Shown: positions 1 through 6,224, counted from the stretch's first letter. The stretch: 7,164 nt of DNA from Desulfuromonadaceae bacterium (GCA_016744555.1 JADGED010000015.1:1-7164), one strand, 5' to 3'. A program made the numbers and translations. The notes: generated by a model from the letters alone, not told the origin.

Positions 1-1170
1 GTTCCCTACATGAACTGTTTAGCCAAAGTTCCTTTTTACACCTTGCTCCTCGGAGCATTCTTTCAGGAGCAAATGGGGCTGATGATGTTCTTTATCTCAA
101 CGGTTACCCTATTTATTGCCCTGATTGTTGCCCGCTTGATAACTTCTACCGTGCTCCAAAACCGTGAAACCGCCCCTTTCATTATGGAGCTCCCACCCTA
201 TCACCTGCCCACAGTATCTGGGGTCTTGTTCCGAGCCTGCCAGCGCGTCTGGCTCTACATCAAAAAAGTTATCACCGTTGTCCTTGCTATCGCCGTTGTC
301 CTGTTTGTCTTGCTCCAATACCCCGGGATTGCCCCCGACAAGATGGAGTCTTTTAAGCAACAAATGGCTGCAGCTCTGACCAATTTCGATCAAAAAGTCA
401 AAACCAACAAATACTATCTGCAAGTAGATGAGGCCAGTGAGGTTGCTGCCCTGATCAACCTTTATGATACCTACAAAGCCCGGCGGATGTTAACCAAGAG
501 TAAAAGCTCGGTAGCTACCCTTGATGCGGCTTTTTTAGCCAACAACCCAAACTTGTTTCCTCTAGTGCGTCCGCAAGACAAAGACGCAAAAAAGGTCAAC
601 AAGGCAGCGCGCAGACTTTCAAAGGTAAACAAAAAGCTTCAAATTGAAATAAAAAACGAAAAGATCACTAATTCATTCCTGGGAATGTTTGGGCGCACGC
701 TAGAACCGTTAACCCAGTATGCCGGATTCGATTGGCGTATCAACGTTGCCTTTTTAAGTTCATTTGCAGCGCGTGAAAGTGCCGTGGCAACACTGGGATC
801 AATCTACGAAAACGGAAAAAGCAACCTGAGCCCAGAACAGGCCATCGCCGCAGATGGTGCCTACACACCACTTCACGCAGCGGCAATGTTAATATTCATG
901 CTCCTTACCCCGCCATGCATAGCCACAATGGTGGTCGTTAAGTTGCAGACCAATTCCTACCGTTGGATGCTTTTTGCAATCTTTTTTCCCACTGCCCTTG
1001 GCGTGACCCTGTCGGTCACCTTCTTCTCAATGGCAGTCCAATTTGGCTGGAGCGGCGTTGCTATGATGCGTAATTTTTACCTGTGCGCAGCTGCTATGAC
1101 CCTGCTTCTAGCACTAACCAAAACCAAACAATCTGGCTGGCAAGTCGGTAAATTGCAAACGAAAGGCTAA
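1..1170 (+). CDS. feoB: Ferrous iron transport protein B, C-terminal part (5' end outside window)
   Basis: FeoB is the inner-membrane Fe(II) permease with a cytoplasmic G domain. Only the membrane part is here. The frame is open from base 1 (Val-Pro-Tyr before the first Met), so the ATG at 10 is internal and the true start lies upstream. Family hallmarks visible are the MNCLAKVPFY segment (usual form C-x-ARLPVY), FIMELPPYHLPT, the second gate region SFLGMFGRTLEPL followed by GFDWRINVAFLSSFAARES and TLGSIY, and LLTPPCIATM before the last helices. About six hydrophobic segments are evident. Unusual is a charged, Lys-rich stretch of about 110 residues (bases ~328-669) between a transmembrane helix and the second gate, where many FeoBs have a short linker. 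It ends in TAA three bases before the next ATG, so it is the head of the operon visible here; feoA would be expected upstream. Identification is firm; the function of the insert is unknown. Confidence 0.95.
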   Translation, partial: VPYMNCLAKVPFYTLLLGAFFQEQMGLMMFFISTVTLFIALIVARLITSTVLQNRETAPFIMELPPYHLPTVSGVLFRACQRVWLYIKKVITVVLAIAVVLFVLLQYPGIAPDKMESFKQQMAAALTNFDQKVKTNKYYLQVDEASEVAALINLYDTYKARRMLTKSKSSVATLDAAFLANNPNLFPLVRPQDKDAKKVNKAARRLSKVNKKLQIEIKNEKITNSFLGMFGRTLEPLTQYAGFDWRINVAFLSSFAARESAVATLGSIYENGKSNLSPEQAIAADGAYTPLHAAAMLIFMLLTPPCIATMVVVKLQTNSYRWMLFAIFFPTALGVTLSVTFFSMAVQFGWSGVAMMRNFYLCAAAMTLLLALTKTKQSGWQVGKLQTKG

Positions 1171-1173
1171 ACC

Positions 1174-1485
1174 ATGAAAAAAACAACCATGTTAACTATG
1201 TTTCTTATGTTGGTCATTTTTTCCACCGCTTCAGCCCATACCGCGCTGATGTCGTGTTTTGACGAAGGCGATGGCACCGTCACCTGCGAAGGTGGCTTTA
1301 GCGACGGCAGTAGTGCCAGTGGCGTCAAGTTCTTGATTGAACAAAATGGCAAAACTGTCATGGAAACTAAAATGAATGAATACAGTGAAGTGACCTTTGA
1401 GAAGCCATCGGGCTCCTATCAAGCTGTTTTTAATGCCGGAGAAGGTCACAAAGTATACGTTGATGGCGAGGATATCGTCGAATAA
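1174..1485 (+). CDS. Small exported protein downstream of feoB, possible metal-handling beta-sandwich
   Basis: A protein of 103 residues with a clear Sec signal peptide: Lys-Lys at positions 2-3, a hydrophobic core at about 6-18, and a likely cleavage after Ala-Ser-Ala at residue 21. The mature protein would then be about 82 residues and begin His-Thr-Ala. Two cysteines (28 and 38) lie close together and could form a disulfide or bind metal. The rest is rich in Gly, Ser and alternating beta-type residues (GVKFLIEQNGKTV, SYQAVFNAGEGHKVYVDG), like small transthyretin/carboxypeptidase-regulatory-like domains and the small periplasmic partners of Ni/Co transporters (NikL-like). That resemblance is by eye only. 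The start is fixed by AAAGG at 1162-1166 inside the feoB end and by the 3-base gap to the feoB stop, so translation is probably coupled. Context points to periplasmic iron or other metal handling. Gene is very likely real; function is inferred. Confidence 0.85.
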   Translation: MKKTTMLTMFLMLVIFSTASAHTALMSCFDEGDGTVTCEGGFSDGSSASGVKFLIEQNGKTVMETKMNEYSEVTFEKPSGSYQAVFNAGEGHKVYVDGEDIVE

Positions 1486-1529
1486 TCCAAGCCTTATTTT
1501 TTTAAACTTTACCGAGGAGAACAGAAACA

Positions 1530-2348
1530 ATGAAGAACATCGTATTAACTTTAGCACTAACAATTTTATGGTGCAGCAACTCTTTTGCCCACTTTCAAAT
1601 GCTCTACACCCCGGAATCGGCTTTAAACACCGGTAGTAAAATTGAACTACGCCATGTGTTTACCCATCCGTTTGCCGATGAGCACACCATGGACATGGGA
1701 AAACAGCACGACAGCAAAGAAAACAACCCAGTAGAAGCTTTCTATGTCATCAATAAGGGCAAGAAAAAAGATTTGCTCGGCAGTCTGAAAGCCATCACCT
1801 GGAAAGGGAACCACAATTCAGGTGCTGCCTACCAGTCTCAGTACAAAGCCAAACGGATGGGTGACCACCTGTTTGTCATGCAGCCAGCACCATATTATGA
1901 GGCGAACGAAGAAGCCTACATCCAACAGATCACCAAAATGGTTATCAACGTTGCTGGCGCCCCAACTGACTGGGACAAAGAGCTGGGACTCAAAGCCGAA
2001 ATCGTACCATTGACCAAGCCTTACAGCATCTGGACCGGCTCTACCTTTAGCGGCATTGTCAAAAGCAACGGCAAGCCCGTTCCATTTGCCGAAATTGAAG
2101 TTGAATTCCTGAATCGAGACGTCGACCTTGCCGCCAATGCCATGGGCAAAGCTTACGTTGAAGCACCACATGACAGCTTTGTCACCATGGGGATCAAAGC
2201 CGACCAAGATGGCAAGTTCACCTTTGGTATTCCAAAAGCCGGCTGGTGGGGTTTCTGCGCCCTTGGTGCCGGTAGTGATACCGAGTACAAAGGCAAGGAA
2301 TTGAGCCAGGATGCGGTTATCTGGGTTCAAGCCAAAGATATGAAATAG
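1530..2348 (+). CDS. Periplasmic DUF4198 (NikK-like) protein
   Basis: A 272-residue exported protein. The signal peptide covers residues 1-20 (cleavage after NSFA), leaving a mature N-terminus His-Phe-Gln-Met. This AHFxM start is typical of DUF4198 proteins, some of which (NikK) accompany nickel/cobalt ECF-type transporters. Further family features are LKAEIVPLTKPYSIWTGSTF with GIVKSNGKPVPFAEIEVEF (a beta-sandwich repeat) and the C-terminal KADQDGKFTFGIPKAGWWGF. A His/Met/Asp-rich segment at about residues 42-60 (H42, H46, H52, H60, with Met54 and Met56) is a plausible metal site. The start is supported by GAGGAGA at 1514-1520, ten bases from ATG. It sits 44 bp after the preceding exported protein and in the same operon as feoB, so iron is a likelier ligand here than nickel, but the metal is not determinable from sequence. 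Family assignment is strong; role is inferred. Confidence 0.88.
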   Translation: MKNIVLTLALTILWCSNSFAHFQMLYTPESALNTGSKIELRHVFTHPFADEHTMDMGKQHDSKENNPVEAFYVINKGKKKDLLGSLKAITWKGNHNSGAAYQSQYKAKRMGDHLFVMQPAPYYEANEEAYIQQITKMVINVAGAPTDWDKELGLKAEIVPLTKPYSIWTGSTFSGIVKSNGKPVPFAEIEVEFLNRDVDLAANAMGKAYVEAPHDSFVTMGIKADQDGKFTFGIPKAGWWGFCALGAGSDTEYKGKELSQDAVIWVQAKDMK

Positions 2349-2358
2349 GCAACAACCA

Positions 2359-2391
2359 ACTCTGCCAGTCAGAAAAACTGACTGGCAGAGT
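2359..2391 (+). terminator. Perfect 14-bp intercistronic hairpin without U-tract
   Basis: The arms ACTCTGCCAGTCAG (2359-2372) and its exact reverse complement (2378-2391) flank an AAAAA loop. It starts 11 bases after the DUF4198 stop codon and ends 22 bases before the next start codon. The stem is long and GC-balanced, but the downstream bases are TCAAATCG-like sequence, not a T-run, so it is not a classical Rho-independent terminator. On the other strand the loop is TTTTT and there is likewise no terminal T-run. More likely roles are mRNA 3'-end protection of the upstream cistrons, partial attenuation, or segmental control of expression within the operon. The structure is certain; its function is a guess. 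Confidence 0.6.
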
Positions 2392-2413
2392 CAAATCGAC
2401 ACAAGGGACAACA

Positions 2414-2584
2414 ATGCAAACTATCTTCCTGCTCACCTTGTTCATTGGCGCAATTTACTACCTTTATCGAAGCTTGATAAAAAACCACGGCTGTAACTGC
2501 AGTAGCAAAGATTGTAGCGCAAAACCACCTATAGTTTTGGAAAGCAGTAAAAATGACAACAAGCAAAGCAGTCATAAAAATTGA
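2414..2584 (+). CDS. FeoB-associated Cys-motif small membrane protein
   Basis: A 56-residue open frame with ATG at 2414, preceded by AAGGGA (2403-2408). It has one hydrophobic N-terminal helix (residues about 3-18, TIFLLTLFIGAIYYLY), then Arg/Lys, then a Cys cluster C27-x-C29-x4-C34 and a polar Ser/Lys/Asn-rich tail. One short helix followed by a CxCx4C motif and a hydrophilic tail is the pattern of the small FeoB-associated Cys-rich membrane proteins found next to feoB in many anaerobes. Here it lies three genes downstream of feoB rather than adjacent. Its last 32 bases overlap the start of the ABC ATPase gene in another frame, so the two are probably translationally coupled. It may bind Fe(II) or assist FeoB at the membrane; the family has no settled function. 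The assignment rests on architecture and context. Confidence 0.72.
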   Translation: MQTIFLLTLFIGAIYYLYRSLIKNHGCNCSSKDCSAKPPIVLESSKNDNKQSSHKN

Positions 2585-3416
2585 GGATCTACACCATAGC
2601 TACGGCCCCAAAAAAATCTATGCTGGACTAAACCTAGAGATTGCCCCCGGAACGGTCTTTGGTTTACTAGGCAAAAATGGGGTTGGTAAATCTACCCTGA
2701 TCAATATTCTAATGGGGTATCTTCAGCCCGCCTATGGGCAATGCATGATCTTCGACGAACCATCACATCAGCTAACTGCGCCGACCAGGCAAAAGATTGC
2801 CCTGCTATACGAAGGGTTCACCAGTTACGACTATATGACCATCGATCAGGTTGAACGTTTTTTTGCCCCCTTTTACCCCTGCTGGAAAAAGAGGTTATTT
2901 TACGATCTGGTTTCTCTGATGGACGTCAAACCCGGGCAAAAACTCAGCACCCTCTCTTTTGGGCAAAAATCACAAGTTGTTCTAGGGCTACTGTTTGCCC
3001 AAGATGCCGAGTTGCTGATCCTAGACGACTACTCAATGGGTCTAGATGCCGGCTATCGCAGTTTGCTGGTCGACTATCTGAAAAACTACATCCACAATAC
3101 CGACAAAACCGTATTGATAACGTCCCACGTCATGAGCGATCTGGAAAATCTGGTTGACCAGATCGCCATTGTCGATCGCAGCACCGATGTTTATTGCGAT
3201 AGTATGGCCAATTTTTGCCAACATTTTAATTGCTTTGCGACCAGCGGCAGGCAAGAGGCAAACGGCGCCATCCACCGGGTCGAGCAAGGGCATAACACGA
3301 CCAGACTCTACTCTTTTCAGGATCAAGAGACAGTTGAGGCGCAAATCGGTAAAAAAGTGACCCCGGTTGCCGTCTCATTTGAAGAACGTTTTCTCGGTTT
3401 CGTAGGTAAGTACTGA
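2553..3416 (+). CDS. ABC transporter ATP-binding protein with non-canonical catalytic motifs
   Basis: A 287-residue cytoplasmic ATPase. Motifs in order are Walker A GKNGVGKST (residues 40-48), a Q-loop position occupied by Glu in LLYEGFTSYDYMT (about residue 87), a signature LSFGQ (134-138) instead of LSGGQ, Walker B LLILDD (154-159), D-loop GLD (163-165) and H-loop ITSH (His192). The residue after the Walker B Asp, normally the catalytic Glu, is Asp159 (codon GAC at 3027-3029). The overall type is close to the exporter-like ATPases of the YtrB/CcmA-type group. A C-terminal region of about 70 residues follows the ATPase core. ATG at 2553 has only a weak GGAAAG (2539-2544) and lies within the end of the preceding small gene. 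The stop overlaps the permease start (TGATG), marking the two as one transporter. The substrate is unknown; metal or metal-complex handling is inferred from the operon. Confidence 0.9.
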   Translation: MTTSKAVIKIEDLHHSYGPKKIYAGLNLEIAPGTVFGLLGKNGVGKSTLINILMGYLQPAYGQCMIFDEPSHQLTAPTRQKIALLYEGFTSYDYMTIDQVERFFAPFYPCWKKRLFYDLVSLMDVKPGQKLSTLSFGQKSQVVLGLLFAQDAELLILDDYSMGLDAGYRSLLVDYLKNYIHNTDKTVLITSHVMSDLENLVDQIAIVDRSTDVYCDSMANFCQHFNCFATSGRQEANGAIHRVEQGHNTTRLYSFQDQETVEAQIGKKVTPVAVSFEERFLGFVGKY

Positions 3417-5080
3417 TGATTATTCAAGCAATCTATGCCAAGGAGTGGCTCAAACTTAAATGGTACTTAATAGCCCTGGCCGTTACCGCTATTAGTAGCG
3501 TTGCCTATTTCTGGTTTGATCTCAACTTCAAGTTTAGCTCAATTGAGCCCGCATCGATGATGTGGTACCGATTTGCCCAGATAGGCGACAAACCCTATGA
3601 CAAACTGGCGTTTCTATTCCTGTTTAGTGCTGTTATTATTGCAGTGGCCCAGTTTCTCCCCGAAACGATCCGCAATCGAGTACGAATATTGACTCACCTT
3701 CCCTGTCGTCTGCAGACAATAGTTGCTCACCACCTTGTAGTAGGGGGGCTTGGAATTGTTGCAATCAGCACACTGGCTGCGTTGCTGATCGTTTTAGTGA
3801 TGAAGCAATTCTACCCGCTGGAAATTGTGCAGATTGCCGCAAAAGACTGCTTCTTCTGGAGCCTGCTGGGACTAGCCTTGTACCTAGGATTGAGTGGCGC
3901 CATCATTGAACGTAATTTCTGGCGTAAAAGCTTTAAGCTTTTGGTACCACTGGTTATCTGCCTACTATATTTTAAAAGTCGCTACACTGGTGAAGACACC
4001 ATTTTGGCGGCAATAATTCTATGGCTTACCCTTCTCACTTACGACAGCTTTTTAAGCGTTAAGGTGCAACGGTTACAATCGCTATTATTCAAAGGGAGCA
4101 TCGCTGTAATTTGTCTGTTTCTGCTCAACGTCGGCGTTGAGCGCTACCAGGATGAGTACGCCAGCCATTACGAAAAGTACTACCTCTTTTTCTCCCCCAC
4201 CCTGCGCGATTTTGTTTATCAGGAGAACAACCCGGGGCACAACTTTGTTTATGGCACTACTTCAACCACCTTCGACCGCCTGACCTATGAGGAGAACCTA
4301 CCATTTGTCTATTGGAAAAACCTCGACATTCAGAGGAAACTGCCAATCCAGATCGGCAACGAAAGCTTTGACAAAGCCAGCATCAGAATGGCCCGGCAAA
4401 GTTTACAGTATCGCCCAGACTATCTGCAGAGCAAAGAGGTGAGCCTCTATCCCCTGTTCAATCCCAGCAGTGACAAGGGGGTAATACCGTTTCCGGAAGA
4501 AGCTTTTGCCTTAAAAACAGATCGAATTGTTGTCTATGAGTGTGAAACGGTGACAGAAAATACCAGCTTGAGCGACGAGATAAACCGCCATCTCCAGGCA
4601 CAAGGGATCACCTTCCCAATAGAAAACGTCTGGGGCAAAACAACCAACATGAAACCTTTTGACTGGGGATATTTTCTCCGCGACAGTCGTGGCAAAATTT
4701 TCAATTTGCGGCGCAGCGACAATAAGGTTAGTACCGCTTTGGTGCCCGTACCGGAAGACGTCAGCCAAATCGTCCACATACGGGTAGCCGAAAACCGCTT
4801 GAAAAACTTTTATGGCTATGCCGTTGACAGCAATAATCAAGTTTACCTGCTCAGCTACCCCGACTATCGCTTTATCCCCCTTGAGCTGAAAAACTTCAAC
4901 TATTTGGGCATGAAATTTCACCTAATTGCCGACCCCATGTACTACATGGTTCGCTATGACGACTACAGCATTTATCGGGCGGCCCTGTTTGACAAACGGT
5001 ACAACCCGCTAGCAACCACTAAAATATCTGCAGATACCAAAACAAGGGACTACATACTGCGGCCATCCCACCAACACTGA
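3416..5080 (+). CDS. ABC transporter membrane subunit with large C-terminal DUF4857-like domain
   Basis: A 554-residue protein, the partner of the ATPase whose stop codon it overlaps by one base. Seven hydrophobic segments are visible at about residues 16-36, 64-82, 104-129, 145-164, 173-186, 195-214 and 226-240. A soluble region of roughly 310 residues (about 242-554) follows, probably on the periplasmic side if the N-terminus is cytoplasmic and there are seven helices. This tail contains short repeated beta-type units such as GYFLRDSRGKIFNLRRSDNK, FYGYAVDSNNQVYLLSYPDY and DDYSIYRAALFDKRYN, which look like blades of a propeller or beta-sheet sensor. They resemble the DUF4857 family as I remember it, known from Bacteroidetes ABC operons; this is recall, not a search. 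The predicted transmembrane part resembles ABC-2-type permeases. It is the last gene of the plus-strand operon. Membrane subunit role is likely; substrate and direction are unknown. Confidence 0.85.
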   Translation: MIIQAIYAKEWLKLKWYLIALAVTAISSVAYFWFDLNFKFSSIEPASMMWYRFAQIGDKPYDKLAFLFLFSAVIIAVAQFLPETIRNRVRILTHLPCRLQTIVAHHLVVGGLGIVAISTLAALLIVLVMKQFYPLEIVQIAAKDCFFWSLLGLALYLGLSGAIIERNFWRKSFKLLVPLVICLLYFKSRYTGEDTILAAIILWLTLLTYDSFLSVKVQRLQSLLFKGSIAVICLFLLNVGVERYQDEYASHYEKYYLFFSPTLRDFVYQENNPGHNFVYGTTSTTFDRLTYEENLPFVYWKNLDIQRKLPIQIGNESFDKASIRMARQSLQYRPDYLQSKEVSLYPLFNPSSDKGVIPFPEEAFALKTDRIVVYECETVTENTSLSDEINRHLQAQGITFPIENVWGKTTNMKPFDWGYFLRDSRGKIFNLRRSDNKVSTALVPVPEDVSQIVHIRVAENRLKNFYGYAVDSNNQVYLLSYPDYRFIPLELKNFNYLGMKFHLIADPMYYMVRYDDYSIYRAALFDKRYNPLATTKISADTKTRDYILRPSHQH

Positions 5081-5097
5081 GTCGTTACAAATATTAT

Positions 5098-5277
5098 TTA
5101 CGTTGCTGCCGGCTTAACCTGGCGGCTTTGCTCCACAACTATTCCCGCAGCAGTAGTTTCAGCCCAAAACGCCTGATCGGTATCGATGCCCCGGTTTTGT
5201 AGCAGGGCAAGTAAACTTTTGGCCGCTAACGCCTCAACGGTCCCTAGCGGCAATACAACTCGGGTACAAATATACAT
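5098..5277 (-). CDS. Small hypothetical protein, last gene of flavodoxin operon
   Basis: A 59-residue open frame with ATG at 5277-5275 and TAA at 5100-5098. It is supported by a very good ribosome binding site, AAAGGAG (5283-5289), five bases before the ATG, and by position: 24 bp after the DUF2325 stop on the same strand, consistent with one transcript. The sequence starts MYICTRVVLPLGTVEALAAK and is mostly small aliphatic residues with an amphipathic, probably helical, stretch at about residues 13-28; a single Cys is at position 4. There is no convincing signal peptide or transmembrane helix. I do not recognise a family. It ends 17 bp from the convergent permease stop. The gene is probably real on the strength of the ribosome binding site and operon position; the function is unknown. 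Confidence 0.68.
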   Translation of the reverse strand: MYICTRVVLPLGTVEALAAKSLLALLQNRGIDTDQAFWAETTAAGIVVEQSRQVKPAAT

Positions 5278-5301
5278 AAGAACTCCTTTCCGCCCATTTA
5301 A

Positions 5302-5649
5302 TCAATGGCCCCCCTTTTTACACTTGCAGTTTTTGCAACCCCAGCACGGTTTTACCTTCCCTTTGGAGCCGTCAAACAACTCCGTCACCTCCGGGGCAAT
5401 CTCACTCCAGGCTCGCCGGCAGTAAATCGCCGGCAAGCCACGCTCTTTGACCTTTTTCTTGATTGTCTTTGCTGCCGTATGGTGGAGAAAATCGGTGCAA
5501 AAAATAACCAACTCGACACTGATAGGGATATTGTTTTTCGTAACCTTCTGACTTCTGGCGTTCCAATGGACAATTTTCTCCGCCCCTAACTGTTGCAGTT
5601 TAGGGACAAAAGCTCCGATCCGGTCGGCCCCGACAATCAAGACAATCAT
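5302..5649 (-). CDS. DUF2325 protein with CxxCxxCxC C-terminal tail
   Basis: A 115-residue protein. The N-terminal Rossmann-like start MIVLIVGADRIGAF, followed by LQQLGAEKIVHWNAR and a VELVIFCTDFLHHTAAKTIKKK segment, is typical of DUF2325 proteins, which have no settled biochemical role. The tail holds C102-x2-C105-x2-C108-x-C110 followed by Lys-Lys and a terminal Gly-Gly-His, a likely metal or Fe-S binding site; C51 and C77 lie in the core. I chose ATG at 5649-5647 because GGAG (5655-5658) stands five bases upstream. The in-frame GTG at 5655 would add two residues but overlaps that site and breaks the family start. The gene follows flavodoxin by 44 bp on the same strand, so iron- or redox-responsive expression is likely. 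Family call is strong by eye; function is open. Confidence 0.85.
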   Translation of the reverse strand: MIVLIVGADRIGAFVPKLQQLGAEKIVHWNARSQKVTKNNIPISVELVIFCTDFLHHTAAKTIKKKVKERGLPAIYCRRAWSEIAPEVTELFDGSKGKVKPCWGCKNCKCKKGGH

Positions 5650-5693
5650 AATCACTCCATATTTTATTTTGATTAGTATTCCGCTAAAACCTG

Positions 5694-6191
5694 TTAAGCT
5701 GCCTCTTTAATGACCTGCTCAACCCAAGTTTGAATCCGCTCATCGGTTAAATCAGACTGATTCTCTTCATCCAACGGTAACCCCAAAAATTTATCCCCGA
5801 TAAGTGCAGTTGAATCTTGGAAATCGTAGCCGGCTGCCGAGCACAGGCCAACCACTGTTGCCCCCGCCTCAACAGCAGCGTCGTGAAGATCCCTAATGCC
5901 ATCAACAAATGTCCCGGGGTATGAGGCCTGATCGCCGAGGCCAAACAGGGCAACCATTTTCCCTTTTAGGTTGGAGCCACTAAGCATCGACAGGGCATCG
6001 ACCCAATCGTCCTGCAATTCTCCCAGCCCCCAGGTAGAGGCTCCTAAAAAAAGCAGATCACAAGATTCGAGGTTTGCCCGCTGCATTTCACCAATAGGAG
6101 CCGCATGCGAGCCGCTGATTTGTTCACAGATTAAATTTGCTGCATTTTCCGTGTTGCCTGTTGTGCTGCCGTAGAAAATTCCTGTTTTCAT
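5694..6191 (-). CDS. fldA: Flavodoxin, long-chain type
   Basis: A 165-residue FMN electron carrier that replaces ferredoxin when iron is scarce. The phosphate-binding loop is GSTTGNTE (residues 8-15). The 50s loop TWGLGELQDDW provides W54, and GLGDQASYPGTFVDG (residues 84-98) provides Tyr91, the two aromatic positions that sandwich the flavin. The segment GYDFQDSTALIGDKFLGLPLDEENQSDLTDERIQTWVEQV is the usual C-terminal block of long-chain flavodoxins, and length fits. The frame is open further upstream to an ATG at 6263, but the first 24 residues would be unlike flavodoxin. ATG at 6191 has AGGAG (6198-6202) six bases before it and begins MKTGIFYGST, so it is the true start. The promoter region carries a Crp/Fnr-type site and a Fur-like box. 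It is the first gene of a probable operon with the DUF2325 gene and a 59-residue gene. Confidence 0.95.
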   Translation of the reverse strand: MKTGIFYGSTTGNTENAANLICEQISGSHAAPIGEMQRANLESCDLLFLGASTWGLGELQDDWVDALSMLSGSNLKGKMVALFGLGDQASYPGTFVDGIRDLHDAAVEAGATVVGLCSAAGYDFQDSTALIGDKFLGLPLDEENQSDLTDERIQTWVEQVIKEAA

Positions 6192-6224
6192 TATTCTCTC
6201 CTGAAAGAAATAAACCACCCAAAG

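Noticed and set aside
1494..1505. T-rich stretch after the 103-residue gene, considered as terminator tail
   Set aside because: No stable hairpin precedes it, and the next gene follows closely with its own ribosome binding site.
1231..1563. 110-codon minus-strand frame spanning two gene ends
   Set aside because: Antisense to two well-supported exported-protein genes, with no recognisable domain.
1818..2330. 170-codon open frame on the minus strand
   Set aside because: It lies wholly inside the DUF4198 gene on the other strand, has no family pattern, and the plus-strand protein has signal peptide and family motifs.
4511..4921. 136-codon minus-strand frame inside the permease gene
   Set aside because: Shadow of the long permease frame; no plausible ribosome binding site or family pattern noted.
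5105..5130. Imperfect stem with GGCGGC near the convergent gene ends, considered as a terminator
   Set aside because: It is inside the 59-residue coding frame, needs a G-T pair and a long loop, and has no T-run.
5413..5434. Repeated GCCGGC sequences that could pair as a hairpin
   Set aside because: They lie inside the DUF2325 coding region and encode ordinary residues; no regulatory context.
5305..5589. 94-codon plus-strand frame opposite the DUF2325 gene
   Set aside because: The minus-strand DUF2325 frame has a ribosome binding site, a family start and an operon position; this one has none.
5650..5655. GTG start for the DUF2325 protein at 5655
   Set aside because: It overlaps the GGAG that serves the ATG at 5649 and adds residues before the usual MIVLIVG start.
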